6,837 nt of DNA from an uncultured Saprospiraceae bacterium. Its GTDB lineage: Bacteria > Bacteroidota > Bacteroidia > Chitinophagales > Saprospiraceae. The notes under the pieces are model-generated. The model had not been told where the DNA came from, did not search any database, and worked only from the letters and a program-made list of their open reading frames with translations. The stretch lies in assembly GCA_938033975.1 (NCBI GenBank), contig CALHKJ010000245.1, forward strand, positions 1 through 6,837, in the 5' to 3' direction. Below are positions 5,362 to 6,837 of this stretch, in pieces. Numbering within the stretch: the stretch's first letter is position 1; every line of letters starts with the position of its first letter. The position numbers and the translations under genes were made by a program.

Positions 5362-6837
5362 TTAGCTAATTTTTCCAAGAGGAAGCCGCAACTTAAAGAC
5401 AGTACCCTCATTTATTTTAGATGAAAGTATTGATACTTCACCTCCGAATTTAAATACTAATTTTTTGACAATACTCAATCCGAGACCAGAACCACGATTC
5501 GTTGATTTATTGTTTAACCGCTCAAACATTTTGAAAACGGAATCATGAAATTGTGAATCAATCCCTACCCCATTATCTTTTAATTCAAAGCAAATATAGC
5601 CCTCTTCATTGTAGGAATTTACTTGGATGGTAGGTTGTACAGAATCATTATATTTAATACCATTCTCAATTAAATTTTTCAAAATCAAATATAACATGGA
5701 TTTGTTGGTATTAATTGTGGGTAATTTTTTATACAAGATTTGAGCATTTCTTTCTTTCAACAATCTACGATTAGACTCTTTTATTGAGTCCAATAATTCA
5801 TTACAATCAACAGAACTCAAATCATTTGGGCATAATCTTTCCATATTTTGAAATGTGGATACATCTTCAATCAACTGATGCATTTGCATACCGCCTTTAC
5901 CTATGAAATCAAGATACTCGTTCAATTTCGTATTTTCTTTACCCACTTTTTCATTCTGTGCAAGGGTACTAAATCCAACAATACTTCTCAGTGGCTCCTT
6001 CAGATCATGTGAAAGAATGCGATTAAACTCATTTAATTCTTTATTGACGTACTCTAATTGCTTGTTAGAACTTTGCAATTCTGAGGTTCGATTTTGTACC
6101 TCCTTTTTTAGTCTTTCATTAAATTTTCGATTTTGCATAAATGCAAAAGCTAAGAATCCTAACGCAAGCAATGCACCTAAGGCAAGAACCAATAGTAATC
6201 TATTTTCAGCTTCTGATTGTAATACTTCTGCACTTAACTGAGCATTTTCTTTTTGACTTTGCTCAGCTTCAAATTTAATTTTCAAAAATGCGCTTTTTTG
6301 TTTTTGCTCATCTATAGCCAAACTATCTGCAATTGCATTTTCTAATTTTAAATACTTAAGACCTTTTTCTAAATCATTATTTGCAATTGCCACTTCACTT
6401 GCATTTTCATAATATCTTCGAATTTTGAAAAGATCTCCTAACTTATCTGCTTCAAGAATCAGTTCCTCGTAAACCTCTAAAGCTTCACTGTGATTTCTTT
6501 GAGCTTTATACAAATCCGCTTGGGCAGATTTAGAATTATGTAAATAACTTTCATTTCCCAATTCCTCAGAAAGCAATTGAGCTTCTTCGAGCGATTGTTG
6601 TGCACAATCAAAATATCTTTGCTGAATGCAGCTTTCTACTTTTATAAGTAGTAATTCAAGTTTATAATCTTTTGACTGAATTGAATCTGCAAGAGACAAG
6701 GCAATATTACTATTAATCTCTGCCTTACTAATTGCTCCAGCATCACTGTATAATCTTGCCAACTTAATGTATGAAGCTATTTTATAGTTGGCCCTGTCTT
6801 TAGGAATACTCTCCAAACCACGTAGCAAATATTTTTC
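5362..6837 (-). CDS. TPR-containing sensor histidine kinase (5' end outside window)
   Basis: The frame is open to the window edge (first visible codons GAA AAA TAT TTG), so at least 491 residues are present and the start is missing; the in-frame TTG at 6828 is most likely just leucine. Counting from the edge, residues 1-190 are helical TPR-like repeats (LARLYSDAG, ADLYKAQRN, NNDLEKGLKYL), then a helical linker, one membrane segment at about 214-234, and a coiled coil (237-270). A HisKA domain follows with the phospho-acceptor His 277 in HDLKEP. The HATPase domain has an N box (NLIENGIKYN, 388-397), G1 (DNGVGID, 421-427), F box (FKMFERL, 435-441) and G2 (GSGLGLSIVKKL, 449-460). All catalytic motifs are intact. 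No receiver domain is fused and no response regulator lies in the window. Periplasmic TPR sensing followed by an intracellular kinase is the common architecture in this phylum; the signal and partner are unknown. Confidence 0.92.
   Translation of the reverse strand, partial: EKYLLRGLESIPKDRANYKIASYIKLARLYSDAGAISKAEINSNIALSLADSIQSKDYKLELLLIKVESCIQQRYFDCAQQSLEEAQLLSEELGNESYLHNSKSAQADLYKAQRNHSEALEVYEELILEADKLGDLFKIRRYYENASEVAIANNDLEKGLKYLKLENAIADSLAIDEQKQKSAFLKIKFEAEQSQKENAQLSAEVLQSEAENRLLLVLALGALLALGFLAFAFMQNRKFNERLKKEVQNRTSELQSSNKQLEYVNKELNEFNRILSHDLKEPLRSIVGFSTLAQNEKVGKENTKLNEYLDFIGKGGMQMHQLIEDVSTFQNMERLCPNDLSSVDCNELLDSIKESNRRLLKERNAQILYKKLPTINTNKSMLYLILKNLIENGIKYNDSVQPTIQVNSYNEEGYICFELKDNGVGIDSQFHDSVFKMFERLNNKSTNRGSGLGLSIVKKLVFKFGGEVSILSSKINEGTVFKLRLPLGKIS

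Noticed and set aside
6826..6828. TTG start codon for the sensor kinase
   Set aside because: The frame is open to the edge, no signal peptide follows the TTG, and a TPR kinase of this type needs an exported N terminus, so the true start is outside the window.

Overview
The window reads as chromosomal DNA of a Bacteroidota bacterium. Two of its proteins end in type IX secretion (T9SS, type A) C-terminal sorting domains, the coding starts lack Shine-Dalgarno sequences, a TAnnTTTG-type -7 element sits in front of the tmRNA gene, and the sequence is AT-rich. The long secreted repeat protein and the TPR-containing sensor kinase would suit a Saprospiria- or Cytophagia-like lineage, but that finer placement is inference.

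Layout, left to right. (1) Positions 1-160 hold no supportable gene. They contain an AT-rich inverted repeat (13-46) and a heptamer tandem repeat (126-174) that runs into the end of the next gene. (2) 161-1216, minus: a membrane sterol desaturase/fatty acid hydroxylase family protein with all the histidine boxes and an extra hydrophobic segment before the last one. (3) 1217-1580: a 364-bp divergent intergenic region with a perfect 9-bp-arm palindrome, two copies of a bulged hairpin and a larger imperfect stem-loop. (4) 1581-2843, plus: a secreted Spy/CpxP-like protein with His-rich and Cys-rich pentapeptide segments and a T9SS sorting domain, followed by a clear intrinsic terminator. (5) 3003-3385, plus: ssrA (tmRNA), not previously obvious from ORFs because it is an RNA gene; its tag reads GENRFALAA. 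(6) 3390-3420: a terminator hairpin shared with the convergent gene. (7) 3433-5100, minus: a 555-residue secreted protein with tandem Cys/Asp-rich beta-type repeats and a T9SS sorting domain. (8) 5362-6837, minus: a TPR sensor histidine kinase whose 5' end lies outside the window.

How the parts relate: the genes do not form an obvious operon or pathway. The two T9SS cargo proteins would share the export machinery, which is not encoded here. The sensor kinase lies upstream of the secreted repeat protein on the same strand with a 261-bp gap, so co-regulation is possible but not shown. I see no convincing new multi-gene system. The more unusual items are the metal-ligand-rich Spy-like T9SS protein, the heptamer array that supplies the desaturase stop codon, and the structured divergent intergenic region.
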